Assembly (NCBI GenBank): GCA_025449775.1
Contig: JANWIS010000086.1
Span: 1-20,803 of the forward strand
DNA: 20,803 bases
Origin: Ignavibacteriaceae bacterium
GTDB taxonomy: Bacteria > Bacteroidota > Ignavibacteria > Ignavibacteriales > Ignavibacteriaceae
Direction: 5' to 3'
Shown: positions 1-7,507 of the stretch, in pieces
How positions within the stretch are numbered: position 1 is the stretch's first letter
Layout of the letters: each line of letters starts with the position of its first letter
Translations under genes and position numbers: made by a program
The notes under the pieces: model-generated
What the model was told of the DNA's origin: nothing
The model's input: the letters and a program-made list of their open reading frames with translations, nothing else
Databases searched by the model: none

Positions 1-752
1 ATTTGTTCATGAAACATTTCATCGGCAATAAATGAAACACCTAACCAATTAAGACCATAATCGGTACTCACTCTTGAACAAACTCCGGAAAATTCAGAAG
101 CATCTCTTTCAAAGACAGCAAATAGAGTATCATCACCAATAGAATTAATTGAAAGATCTTTTATCTGGTAACCTGCTATTCCCGGAAAATCAAATGGATT
201 AACACTCCAGGTTAACCCATTATCAAAACTCAACTTGTAAAAACTTTCATTCTGGTTGACATCGGAAAAACTCAGACATATTTCATTATTTTCCCATTCA
301 GTAAGATTAAGTAAAGTAGAACTTTTCCAAACCAGAAAACCACCACTACCAAGAATACTAATCGTTTGCGACCAGCTTACTCCCTCATTATCACTGTAAA
401 TTAATTTCATTGATTCATTCATGATTGACCAGGCGAGAAAAATTCTTCCTGAAGAAGAAAGCAATGAAGATAAATAAATTGCTTCCTGGCTGGTAACTGA
501 ATTTAAAACCTGAACTATCTTTTTTTGTTCCCAGTTTATTCCCCTGTTATTACTTTTTGATGAAAAAATAGTGTCCATTCTTTCATTGGTAAAGAAAACA
601 ATTATTTCATTTTCTGAAAGCCAGACAGAGGCTGATTCCTTAATTGATTGGAGCGGACTTTGGACGGGAAGTCTTGTAACTTCAGCAATTTGGGAAATTG
701 CAGCAGAAGAAAAAATAAATGAAAGAAGAAAAAATTTTACAACAGCCCTCAT
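1..752 (-). CDS. secreted Asp-box (BNR/sialidase-like) beta-propeller protein, 3' end outside window
   Basis: An open frame runs from an ATG at 752 to the left edge without a stop, giving 250 visible residues; the C-terminus is missing. Residues 1-20 form a signal peptide (basic MRAVVK start, then a hydrophobic core ending SSAAIS), so the product is exported. Four Asp-box-type repeats (S-x-D-x-G-x-x-W) are visible at residues 67-74 (SNNRGINW), 120-127 (SDNEGVSW), 175-182 (SFDNGLTW) and 229-236 (STDYGLNW). The last two are canonical, and the spacing is a regular 53-55 residues, as expected for successive propeller blades. Asp-boxes occur in sialidases, photosystem assembly factors and many secreted propellers, so enzymatic activity cannot be claimed. 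The visible part shows no recognisable sialidase Arg triad. It probably has its own promoter, since a likely terminator separates it from the upstream cluster. Confidence 0.8.
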   Translation of the reverse strand, partial: MRAVVKFFLLSFIFSSAAISQIAEVTRLPVQSPLQSIKESASVWLSENEIIVFFTNERMDTIFSSKSNNRGINWEQKKIVQVLNSVTSQEAIYLSSLLSSSGRIFLAWSIMNESMKLIYSDNEGVSWSQTISILGSGGFLVWKSSTLLNLTEWENNEICLSFSDVNQNESFYKLSFDNGLTWSVNPFDFPGIAGYQIKDLSINSIGDDTLFAVFERDASEFSGVCSRVSTDYGLNWLGVSFIADEMFHEQ

Positions 753-828
753 TTTACGCCCTAAATTACTACCCTTTGTTGCTTTAACATAGGAAATAAA
801 AATGAAAGAGTAAATAAATGACCAGCTT

Positions 829-852
829 AAAAAACGGGATTAATCTCCACCG
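829..852 (-). terminator. probable intrinsic terminator after the propeller gene
   Basis: On the minus-strand RNA an imperfect GC-rich hairpin (arms 847-852 and 835-839, CGGUGG against UCCCG with one bulged U and one G-U pair, 7-nt loop) is followed at once by six U (829-834). It lies about 26 nt beyond the stop of the propeller gene and would close the long envelope cluster. The stem is short, so this is moderate evidence only. Confidence 0.5.
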
Positions 853-877
853 GATTGGTTAAATGTGAAGTGAATAT

Positions 878-2002
878 TTATTTCTTTTTAGGCCATTCGG
901 CGAGCTTGTTTTCGATTTTTAATCTGATAAGACCTTCGCTGGTTCCAACCCAAATACTTTTTCCGTCATAATGAAAAGACAAAATTGTTGAGGAAGCAAT
1001 GTTAATTTCATTCAGATCGACCGGTGTTACTTTGTGACTAATCCGGTTGATGAGATACAGACCTTTACCATATTCAATTTTTTGTTGCTTATCAAATTCA
1101 TAAACTCCTGCCCAGATGTAGTTACCAATTTTTGCAAGAGCATAAATTCCGTTCGCACCCAATCCGGATCTTTTGTAAATCCGTTCCCAATTTATTCGTC
1201 TGTCAAAAATGTAAACTCCGCCAAGATTGAATTCAGGATCTTCGACGGTCACAAATTCATCAGTGCCGAACCAGATATTTTTTCCTTCAAAAAGAATATT
1301 TGCAACTGAAACAGTTTCACCTTCCCCTCTGAATCCGGTTTTTTTATTTGACAGGTATCGCCATGCAGAAGGATCTGTAAAATCTTTATTCTTCCTGTAG
1401 ATGTGAACCCCTGATTCGGTTCCAAACCAGATAAGACTATCACCATCGAGCTCAATTGATTTTATTGTATTTGATTTCTGATCTGTTCCCTGAATACGGC
1501 TGATGTCATCGTACTTCCTTGTTGTAAGATCGAATCTTGTAATGTTTCTGAATCTTCCAATCCATAAAACATTTTCTTCAGAATCGTACTTGAGTGAACG
1601 TATCCAGTTACCAAACTCACCGCCTTGTGCAAATTTTCTTTTATCCCATTTGCCGCCTTTTTTTGTAAACGTATATAAACCTTCTACAGATGCAGCCCAG
1701 ACAAAGTTTTTACTAACTTCAATAGAATAGAAAAGATCATTATCGATGTTACCACTTTTTGTAGAAAAATTAATCCATTTGCTGTCTGTAAAAGAGTACC
1801 TGTAAATCCCCTGACCATAAGTTGCAACCCAGAGAAATCCAGGTTCTTCATCTATGTCAGTTATTGATGCACCTTCCAGAAATATTTCTGATTGAGTTTG
1901 TGGAGATAAAGGCTGAGTTAAAAATAATATCCAGACTATGCTAAAGAAGAGATTTTTAAGAAAGGAAAGCGATATGGCATTTGTAAAATTAATAACTTTC
2001 AT
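878..2002 (-). CDS. secreted seven-bladed regulator-propeller (Reg_prop) protein
   Basis: This is a 374-residue exported protein. A hydrophobic stretch at residues 12-30 ending near LSPQ gives a signal peptide or N-terminal anchor. The rest is a chain of blade motifs of the form h-W-h-G/A-T-x-x-G-h-h-x-h at about residues 57-68, 100-111, 146-158, 190-202, 243-266, 296-318 and 350-361: FLWVAT, FVWAAS, VLWIGR, LIWFGT, NIWFGT, YIWAGV and SIWVGT. Seven repeats fit one closed seven-bladed propeller. Such repeats normally form the periplasmic sensor half of Bacteroidota hybrid two-component proteins; here no membrane helix, kinase or other domain follows. The start codon lies inside the end of panB (14-nt overlap), so translation is probably coupled to it. 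Ligand and function are unknown: it could be a periplasmic sensor partner or a structural surface protein. Confidence 0.8.
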   Translation of the reverse strand: MKVINFTNAISLSFLKNLFFSIVWILFLTQPLSPQTQSEIFLEGASITDIDEEPGFLWVATYGQGIYRYSFTDSKWINFSTKSGNIDNDLFYSIEVSKNFVWAASVEGLYTFTKKGGKWDKRKFAQGGEFGNWIRSLKYDSEENVLWIGRFRNITRFDLTTRKYDDISRIQGTDQKSNTIKSIELDGDSLIWFGTESGVHIYRKNKDFTDPSAWRYLSNKKTGFRGEGETVSVANILFEGKNIWFGTDEFVTVEDPEFNLGGVYIFDRRINWERIYKRSGLGANGIYALAKIGNYIWAGVYEFDKQQKIEYGKGLYLINRISHKVTPVDLNEINIASSTILSFHYDGKSIWVGTSEGLIRLKIENKLAEWPKKK

Positions 2003-2804
2003 CTTTGGATGGGAAGTTTCCTTTTTTCACATCATCTATATAATTCTTTACGGCTTTATTTATTTCAGAAGCAAGTTTGGAATAATGTCTGACAAACCTC
2101 GGATGAAAATCGACATTCAATGCAAGCATATCCGGAGTTACAAGTATTTGCCCGTCACAAAATTTTCCTGCACCAATACCAATTGTTGGAATAGTAAGTG
2201 AAGCAGTAATTTTCTTTGCAAGATCTGCAGGTATTTTTTCTAACACCAATGCAAATGCACCCGATTCTTCAAGAATTTTTGCATCTGCAATAATTTCATC
2301 GGCTTCTTTTTTTGTTGTGCCTCGTTCTTTATATCCGCCAAACTGATGTATGCTTTGTGGTGTTAAACCAAGATGCCCCATCACCGGAATTCCGTTCTCA
2401 GTAATTTTTTTTATTGTCTGTGCAACCCGTTTTCCGCCTTCAAGCTTCACTGCAGCAGCATGAGTTTCTTTTAATATTCTGCCGGCGTTTCTGAAACCGT
2501 CATCAGCACCAAGCTGGTATGACATAAAAGGCATGTCCACCACAATCATTGCACGCTTAACACCTTTAGTAACTGCTTTGGTATGATAAATCATTTCATC
2601 CATTGTTACAGGAAGAGTTGTTTCATTTCCCTGGAAAACATTGCTTAATGAATCGCCAACTAATATTACATCAATACCTGAACGATCTAAAATCTGAGCG
2701 GTGATAAAATCATATGCTGTAAGAGCAGAGATTTTTACACCTTTCTTTTTAAGAATGGCTAATGCTTTTGTTGTAACCCGTCTTATTTCTTTTTCGGCAG
2801 ACAT
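1989..2804 (-). CDS. panB: 3-methyl-2-oxobutanoate hydroxymethyltransferase (ketopantoate hydroxymethyltransferase)
   Basis: PanB transfers a hydroxymethyl group from 5,10-methylene-tetrahydrofolate to 2-oxoisovalerate to make ketopantoate, the first committed step of pantothenate (CoA and ACP pantetheine) synthesis in the cytoplasm. The 271-residue length is normal. The TIM-barrel family motifs are all present: LTAYDF (28-33), VGDSL with metal ligand Asp51, VVDMPF with metal ligand Asp90, Lys120 in VKLEGG, GHLGLTPQ (143-150), Glu189 as the equivalent of the catalytic Glu181 of the E. coli enzyme, and IGIGAG (208-213). These equivalences come from recognising the motifs, not from a computed alignment. 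The ATG lies 7 nt after the lipM-like stop and the 3' end overlaps the propeller gene. No panC or panD is seen nearby. Ketoisovalerate is also the keto acid of valine, which links the gene loosely to ilvE in this window. Confidence 0.97.
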   Translation of the reverse strand: MSAEKEIRRVTTKALAILKKKGVKISALTAYDFITAQILDRSGIDVILVGDSLSNVFQGNETTLPVTMDEMIYHTKAVTKGVKRAMIVVDMPFMSYQLGADDGFRNAGRILKETHAAAVKLEGGKRVAQTIKKITENGIPVMGHLGLTPQSIHQFGGYKERGTTKKEADEIIADAKILEESGAFALVLEKIPADLAKKITASLTIPTIGIGAGKFCDGQILVTPDMLALNVDFHPRFVRHYSKLASEINKAVKNYIDDVKKGNFPSKDESY

Positions 2805-2811
2805 AAAATTT

Positions 2812-3561
2812 TTATGAAATTATTTCTTCAGCTACTTCTTCAAACTTTATTTTAAAATGTTCTTCGAATCCGGATATTATTGAATCAGATAATTTTTCAT
2901 AATTAATTTTCTCATTCAATATTGTTTCCAATTCTGTCGTGGTTCGGTTTAGTTCAACTTCAGCCTCTTCAAGCTTATCTTGGTCCAGATTTAAATAATG
3001 GACAATTCTTTTATGAAAACTTCCGCAAAGTATTGAACCATGCTGCAGAACAACATTTCTGATCCTTCTCTGTGCACTTCCGACAACTTTTTTACCTTCA
3101 AAGTTTAATTCATTCATTGCTGATACAGCAAAGCACAACGTACTTATTTCTTCTCTATAAAAAGAATGAAAATCCGGCTGAGTATTTTCCAGTTCAATTG
3201 CATCCAACAGTGTATTGTAATTCTTTAAACCACATTTCAGTGCAAGATTTATATCGCGGTAGATTTGCTTCGGAGATTTTCCTTCAGAAAGCGGATGAAT
3301 AACCGAATATGTTAACTCTTCTGCATGAAGAATTGCCCTTCCTCCTGTTGGACGTTTAACAATATTGATGTTGTCGTCAGCTGCTTTCTTAATATCAACT
3401 GAATCATAATTCTGATTTGCACCAAGAGAAATACAATATGGTTCCCAACGGTAAAGTCTTAAAATTGTTTCATCGGAATTAATATTCGCAGCGAATTTAA
3501 TGTCTAATTCCATATTGAAAGTTCCGGTGTTTAACCCGGTATTAATAAGTTGCCAGTTCAT
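2812..3561 (-). CDS. LipM-type octanoyltransferase (biotin/lipoate A/B protein ligase family)
   Basis: This 249-residue protein belongs to the biotin/lipoate protein ligase fold. It shows the family motif RPTGGRAILH (70-79), GSAQRR (161-166) and LQHGSIL (172-178). Cys143 in the CFAVSAMNEL stretch sits where Bacillus LipM carries its catalytic cysteine, and the protein lacks the C-terminal accessory domain of true LplA ligases. The most likely role is therefore transfer of octanoyl groups from octanoyl-ACP to lipoyl domains (or GcvH) for lipoate synthesis, rather than ATP-dependent lipoate ligation. The start ATG overlaps the lpxA stop by 4 nt (ATGA), which implies translational coupling, and panB follows after 7 nt. 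Homologues are often annotated simply as lipoate-protein ligase A. The family is certain, but the LipM, LipL or LplA choice is inference from the Cys position and length. Confidence 0.85.
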   Translation of the reverse strand: MNWQLINTGLNTGTFNMELDIKFAANINSDETILRLYRWEPYCISLGANQNYDSVDIKKAADDNINIVKRPTGGRAILHAEELTYSVIHPLSEGKSPKQIYRDINLALKCGLKNYNTLLDAIELENTQPDFHSFYREEISTLCFAVSAMNELNFEGKKVVGSAQRRIRNVVLQHGSILCGSFHKRIVHYLNLDQDKLEEAEVELNRTTTELETILNEKINYEKLSDSIISGFEEHFKIKFEEVAEEIIS

Positions 3562-4334
3562 TTACCAACTATTCCTCTTTTACTCCGCGAGATAAAATTC
3601 AGAATCTTTTTAACACTGGGATTATCACCAAAATCTTTTTCAATCTTTTTCACCGCTTGAGAGACATTCAATTTTGAATCGTACAAATAACTGTATGCAT
3701 CCTTCAGTATTTCAATATCTACAATTTTAAAACCTCTTCGCTTTAAACCGACAACATTAAGTCCTGCATACTTAACCGGATCATCGCCAGCCAAAATAAA
3801 TGGTGGAACATCCTGGTTAATCCTTAATCCACCACCGACCATAGCATGCTCACCAATCAGTGAGAACTGATGAACGGCTGTTAATCCTCCAATGATAACC
3901 CAATCTTCAACGTGAGTATGTCCACCCATCTGTACTCCATTTGCAATAATGCAATTATCTCCGATTGAACAATCATGAGGAATATGACTGTAAGCCATAA
4001 GAAGGCAATTTTTTCCGACCTGCGATTTACCAGTTTCACTCGTTCCGCGGTGAAGTGTTGCATACTCGCGAACAACTGTATCATCTCCAATTATGAACTG
4101 AGACTTTTCTCCGCCAAACTTTAAATCCTGCGGAAGATTTGCTACTGAAGCTGATTGAAAAATTTTTACTCTTTTCCCGATCCTTGCACCATCATAAATT
4201 ACTGAATGCGGACCAATAGTTGTGTCATTATCTATTTCAACATCGCCATCAATTACTGCGTACGGACCGATAGTTATATTTTTCCCCAGCTTGGCTTTTG
4301 AATTTACAATTGCAGTGGGATGTATGTTGCTCAT
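3558..4334 (-). CDS. lpxA: acyl-ACP--UDP-N-acetylglucosamine O-acyltransferase
   Basis: LpxA adds a 3-hydroxyacyl chain from ACP to the 3-OH of UDP-GlcNAc, the first step of lipid A synthesis in the cytoplasm. The 258-residue length is typical. Residues 2-180 are a left-handed beta-helix of isoleucine-patch hexapeptides (for example IHPTAIV, LGKNITIGP, IDNDTTIGP), followed by a helical C-terminal tail. The PHDC motif with His120 matches the general-base His125 region of the E. coli enzyme, and GGHTHVED and GGGLRIN follow as in LpxA proper, which separates it from LpxD (no N-terminal domain here). It begins 2 nt after the stop of lpxC/fabZ and overlaps the lipM-like gene by 4 nt, so it is embedded in the envelope operon. 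FabZ from the upstream gene acts in the same acyl-ACP pool. Confidence 0.97.
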   Translation of the reverse strand: MSNIHPTAIVNSKAKLGKNITIGPYAVIDGDVEIDNDTTIGPHSVIYDGARIGKRVKIFQSASVANLPQDLKFGGEKSQFIIGDDTVVREYATLHRGTSETGKSQVGKNCLLMAYSHIPHDCSIGDNCIIANGVQMGGHTHVEDWVIIGGLTAVHQFSLIGEHAMVGGGLRINQDVPPFILAGDDPVKYAGLNVVGLKRRGFKIVDIEILKDAYSYLYDSKLNVSQAVKKIEKDFGDNPSVKKILNFISRSKRGIVGK

Positions 4335-4336
4335 TT

Positions 4337-5755
4337 TTAAGAATTGGAATTTGGAGATTTCGGTTTATCAACAATGCCTGCCATAAAATCCGCTTCTGCT
4401 ACCAGCACATCATTAACGAAAGCCTTTCCTTTCATCGTTACTATTTTACTTTTCTTCTGAACAAGCTCAAGCTCCATAAAAAGCTGATCGCCAGGTACAA
4501 CTGGTTTCCTGAATTTGGCATTATTGATCTGCATGAAATAGACGAGATAATCTTCAGGATTTGGAATTGAGCCTAATAAAAAAACTCCGCCTGTCTGAGC
4601 CATTGCTTCCAAAATAAGTACACCCGGCATTATGGGATTTCCGGGAAAATGCCCGGCAAAATAAGGTTCATTTACTGTAACGGATTTAACACCGACAACT
4701 CTTCTATCAATTTCAAGTTCAATTATTTTATCAACCAGCAGGAAAGGATATCTGTGAGGAAGAATTCTTTCAATGGCATTCGCATCAAAAACTACTCCTT
4801 CTTTTTTCATAAGTTGAAATTTCTTTACAAGCTTTTTCTGCTGATAAAGTTTACGGACTTGTTTTGCGAATGCAACATTAGCTTTGTGACCCGGACGTGC
4901 AGCTAAAATCTGCGCTTTTAATGGGGCACCAATTAAAGCAAGGTCGCCGACAAGATCAAGCAGCTTGTGTCTTACCGGTTCATTGGGGAATCTTAATTCT
5001 TTATTGTTCAATATTCCGTTATTCCCAAGTTTGAATTTATTTTTTAAACCGAGCTTAGTGCTTAGCTCCTGAAGCTGCTTATCATCCAATTTATGATCAA
5101 CGATAACAACTGCATTATCAATATCACCACCTTTAATTAATCCCTGCTTAGCTAAATCTTCAACCTCACTGAGGAAGCAGAATGTTCTTGCAGGTGCAAA
5201 TTCAGTTGCAAATTCTTTTTCAAAATCAAAAAGACCGGTGTGCTGACTTCCAAGTGCAGGATTCTGATAATCTACCATAACAGTTACACGGTAATCATCT
5301 AATGGTAATGCAACAATATCGATTTGTCTCGCATCTTCGTGATGCATTATGGTTTGATCAATGATCAGGTAATCTTTTGGTGCTTCCTGCTGAAGAAAAC
5401 CGGCTTGTTCTAAAACTTCTACATATGGAAGTGAACTTCCGTCGCCAACAGGCGGTTCAATTCCATCAACTTCAATAATAATATTATCAATCTGCAAACC
5501 CGTTATTGCTGCAAGCACATGTTCAACCGTGTGAACTTTAGCATCGCCAATTCCTATCGTTGTTCCACGCGATACATCAACAACATTATCCGCCAGAGCC
5601 GGAATTTCAGGATTTCCTCCAAGATCAGTTCTGACGAATTTAATACCATGGTGTTCAGGAGCCGGTTTAAATGTAATTTTACACTCTGTTCCAGTGTGCA
5701 GCCCTATGCCGCTAAGTGACACCGGTTTTGCAATTGTTCGCTGCTGTTCTAACAT
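4337..5755 (-). CDS. lpxC/fabZ: bifunctional UDP-3-O-acyl-GlcNAc deacetylase / 3-hydroxyacyl-ACP dehydratase fusion
   Basis: This 472-residue protein fuses two enzymes. Residues 1-310 are LpxC, the Zn deacetylase that commits carbon to lipid A: SGIGLHTG (15-22), TVEHVLAA with Glu78 and zinc ligand His79, the zinc pair His263 and Asp267 in RHKLLDLVGD, and the catalytic-type His290 in GHKANVAF. Residues 325-465 are FabZ, a hotdog-fold dehydratase of type II fatty acid synthesis: ILPHRYPFLLVD, then GHFPGNPIMPGVLILEAMAQ with catalytic His369 and Glu383, 14 apart as in other FabZ proteins. About 15 residues rich in Lys link the domains. Both active sites look intact. This fusion is known from Bacteroidota and Chlorobiota. 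LpxC and FabZ draw on the same hydroxyacyl supply, so fusion fixes their ratio. About 100 nt without a gene (5756-5855) lie upstream; only a weak 6-bp inverted repeat (5825-5830 with 5844-5849) was noticed there. Confidence 0.97.
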   Translation of the reverse strand: MLEQQRTIAKPVSLSGIGLHTGTECKITFKPAPEHHGIKFVRTDLGGNPEIPALADNVVDVSRGTTIGIGDAKVHTVEHVLAAITGLQIDNIIIEVDGIEPPVGDGSSLPYVEVLEQAGFLQQEAPKDYLIIDQTIMHHEDARQIDIVALPLDDYRVTVMVDYQNPALGSQHTGLFDFEKEFATEFAPARTFCFLSEVEDLAKQGLIKGGDIDNAVVIVDHKLDDKQLQELSTKLGLKNKFKLGNNGILNNKELRFPNEPVRHKLLDLVGDLALIGAPLKAQILAARPGHKANVAFAKQVRKLYQQKKLVKKFQLMKKEGVVFDANAIERILPHRYPFLLVDKIIELEIDRRVVGVKSVTVNEPYFAGHFPGNPIMPGVLILEAMAQTGGVFLLGSIPNPEDYLVYFMQINNAKFRKPVVPGDQLFMELELVQKKSKIVTMKGKAFVNDVLVAEADFMAGIVDKPKSPNSNS

Positions 5756-5855
5756 ATTTTATACTGTTATGGTTTATTCGATTTGAATAATATTTAATGC
5801 GAAAATTAGTGAGACAGGTTTTGAATTCCAATTAACTAATCAATGGAATGAATCA

Positions 5856-6917
5856 TCAGGTTTTTTGACGTGATATTTCTTCTTTAAGCTTTTTAATCTC
5901 CTCTTCAAGCATCTTAATCCGTTCAGAGTATTCAGGAAGATTTCTGTTGTGAGCTTCAAGTATTCGAAAAGCTTTTGCTTCTTTTGCCGGGTAACCCATG
6001 TAGATTCCTGGTTTTAAAATTGATTTTGTAACACCTGCTTGTGCAAGCAGAATTACATTATCACCAATATCAAGATGACCTGCTAATCCAACTTGACCGG
6101 CAAGTATACAATTCTTACCTATCTTTATGCTTCCGGCAATTCCTGTTTGTCCGGAAATAACTGTGTTCTCTCCAACTTCAACATTATGAGCAACCTGAAC
6201 GAGATTATCAATTTTAACTCCTCGCCTTATTATAGTACTACCAAGTGCAGCACGATCGATTGCAGTGTTTGCACCAATCTCAACATCATCTTCAATCACT
6301 ACATTTCCAAGCTGTGGAATTTTTTTATACACACCATTTTCATCTTTATGATAACCGAAACCATCCGCTCCAATTACTGTTCCGGCATGAATAATAACAC
6401 GTTTGCCAATTTTACATTCCTCACGAATACTTATATTTTGAAAAAGTATTGTATCATCACCAATCTCAACTTCTTCTAATACAACCGTATTATGATAAAT
6501 CCTGACGTTGTTCCCTATTTTACAATTAGATCCGATGACTACATTTTTACCAAGCGCAACATTTTTACCCAGAGCAGTTGACTTATGAATAGATGCAGTT
6601 TCATCGATACCTTCAAGAGTATATCGATCCGGGAAGAAATTTATAACTATTGAAGCAAATGCTTTTTCCGGTTCATTCACTTCGATGTACGAAATATCGT
6701 TCCTGTTTTTTTTAAAGTCGGGCTTGATTAATATTGCAGTTGCCTGTGTGGTATCAGCAAATTTTTCAAATTCTGGAAGGTATAGAAATGTAAGGTCGCC
6801 TTTTACAGCTTCATCAATTCTCGCAACAGTTTTTATCACAGCATTACTGTCACCAAAAATTTTTCCACCAACCAATTCAGCAATTTTAGTTATCGAAATC
6901 TTCTGGGATTTATTCAA
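5856..6917 (-). CDS. lpxD: UDP-3-O-acyl-glucosamine N-acyltransferase
   Basis: LpxD adds the second 3-hydroxyacyl chain from ACP to the amine exposed by LpxC. At 353 residues it has the usual three parts: an N-terminal uridine-binding domain (about 5-100, with GDLTFLYLPEF and a stretch ending in FFPDRY), a long hexapeptide-repeat beta-helix (105-310), and a C-terminal coiled-coil-like helix rich in Glu and Lys (330-353). His244 in the VQVAHN motif corresponds to the catalytic His239 of the E. coli enzyme; DGFGYH (185-190) and DRAALGSTII (221-230) are also family hallmarks. The only plausible start is a TTG at 6917, inside the last codons of the upstream Skp gene (8-nt overlap), with a GGAAAG ribosome site about 8 nt ahead; the next Met is far downstream. 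LpxC-FabZ follows after about 100 nt. Confidence 0.96.
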   Translation of the reverse strand: MNKSQKISITKIAELVGGKIFGDSNAVIKTVARIDEAVKGDLTFLYLPEFEKFADTTQATAILIKPDFKKNRNDISYIEVNEPEKAFASIVINFFPDRYTLEGIDETASIHKSTALGKNVALGKNVVIGSNCKIGNNVRIYHNTVVLEEVEIGDDTILFQNISIREECKIGKRVIIHAGTVIGADGFGYHKDENGVYKKIPQLGNVVIEDDVEIGANTAIDRAALGSTIIRRGVKIDNLVQVAHNVEVGENTVISGQTGIAGSIKIGKNCILAGQVGLAGHLDIGDNVILLAQAGVTKSILKPGIYMGYPAKEAKAFRILEAHNRNLPEYSERIKMLEEEIKKLKEEISRQKT

Positions 6918-7428
6918 GTTTCAGTCTTTCCAAAACTTTTGCTGTCAGGTCATATTGTTCTTTAGCATACAGGAAAAGGATATCTCCGCTCCGGTCAAAA
7001 ACAAAATCGAGTTCCTCTTCAACAGCAATTTGCTGAATAACTATGAAAATTTTATTTTGAATCGGTTTCATCAGCTCATCCTGTTTAATGAATAGTTCAC
7101 CATTGGCTCCAAACTTTTTATCACGGTAAGCTTTAACATCCTGCTCAAGCTTGGTAATTTCAGCGCGGGCTTCGGCACTTGTTTGTTCTGTTAAAATAAG
7201 TTTTCGCTTTTCATAATCGTCCTGCTTTGCTTTCAAATCAGCTTCAAGCTTTTTTAATTCGTTCTGCCATTCTAGAATAAGAGCATCAATTTTTTGTCTG
7301 GCATCTTCAACATCGGGCAGATTATCCATAACAGTGTCCGAATCAATGTATCCGATTTTTAATTGAGCGTAGCTGATTGGGGTAATTAACAGAATGAGTA
7401 AGATAAAAGAGATGAACGAAAATTTCAT
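6910..7428 (-). CDS. OmpH/Skp-family periplasmic chaperone (copy 1)
   Basis: This is a 172-residue exported protein. Residues 1-21 are a signal peptide (core FISFILLILLITPISYA), followed by KIGYIDSDTVMDNLP, the typical start of mature OmpH/Skp. The middle (about 40-120) is a highly charged coiled coil rich in Lys, Glu and Gln, which forms the tentacle of the Skp trimer; the end (LDFVFDRSGDILFLYA) is the conserved beta-strand tail. Skp holds unfolded outer-membrane proteins in the periplasm on their way to BamA, encoded two genes upstream. It is a tandem paralogue of the gene at 7508-8026 (same length, same KIGY-DS opening, same DxSGDIL-LYA tail, divergent coiled coil). The ATG has a GGAG ribosome site 5 nt ahead and its 3' end overlaps lpxD by 8 nt. 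Confidence 0.93.
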   Translation of the reverse strand: MKFSFISFILLILLITPISYAQLKIGYIDSDTVMDNLPDVEDARQKIDALILEWQNELKKLEADLKAKQDDYEKRKLILTEQTSAEARAEITKLEQDVKAYRDKKFGANGELFIKQDELMKPIQNKIFIVIQQIAVEEELDFVFDRSGDILFLYAKEQYDLTAKVLERLKLE

Positions 7429-7461
7429 TTATACTCCGGAGAAGAGATTAATTTTAAAACA

Positions 7462-7487
7462 GGTTCCTTCTGAAAAATGAAAGAACC
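7462..7487 (-). terminator. hairpin between the two Skp genes (weak terminator or processing site)
   Basis: In minus-strand RNA, arms 7479-7487 and 7462-7470 form a 9-bp stem (GGUUCUUUC with GAAGGAACC, one U-G pair, 8-nt loop), followed by UGUUUUAAAAU. It lies 20 nt after the stop of the second Skp gene. The U-tract is broken, so partial termination, or RNA processing that stabilises the upstream bamA-skp message, is as likely as full termination. Confidence 0.5.
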
Positions 7488-7507
7488 CGTCGACTTAAAA
7501 AATGAAG

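Noticed and set aside
571..792. Plus-strand 73-codon open frame at the left end
   Set aside because: It lies opposite the Asp-box protein, which has a signal peptide and four regular repeats in the minus frame.
2812..3561. Classical lipoate-protein ligase LplA
   Set aside because: The C-terminal accessory domain is absent and a LipM-like Cys is present in the expected place; kept only as an alternative.
5825..5849. Inverted repeat ATTCCA/TGGAAT between lpxD and lpxC/fabZ as a terminator
   Set aside because: Only 6 AT-rich base pairs, no U-tract; within chance for this composition.
6093..7095. Long plus-strand open frames (128 and 136 codons) opposite lpxD and skp
   Set aside because: Antisense to confidently identified genes, with low-complexity Asn/Ile/Phe-rich products typical of AT-rich reverse frames.
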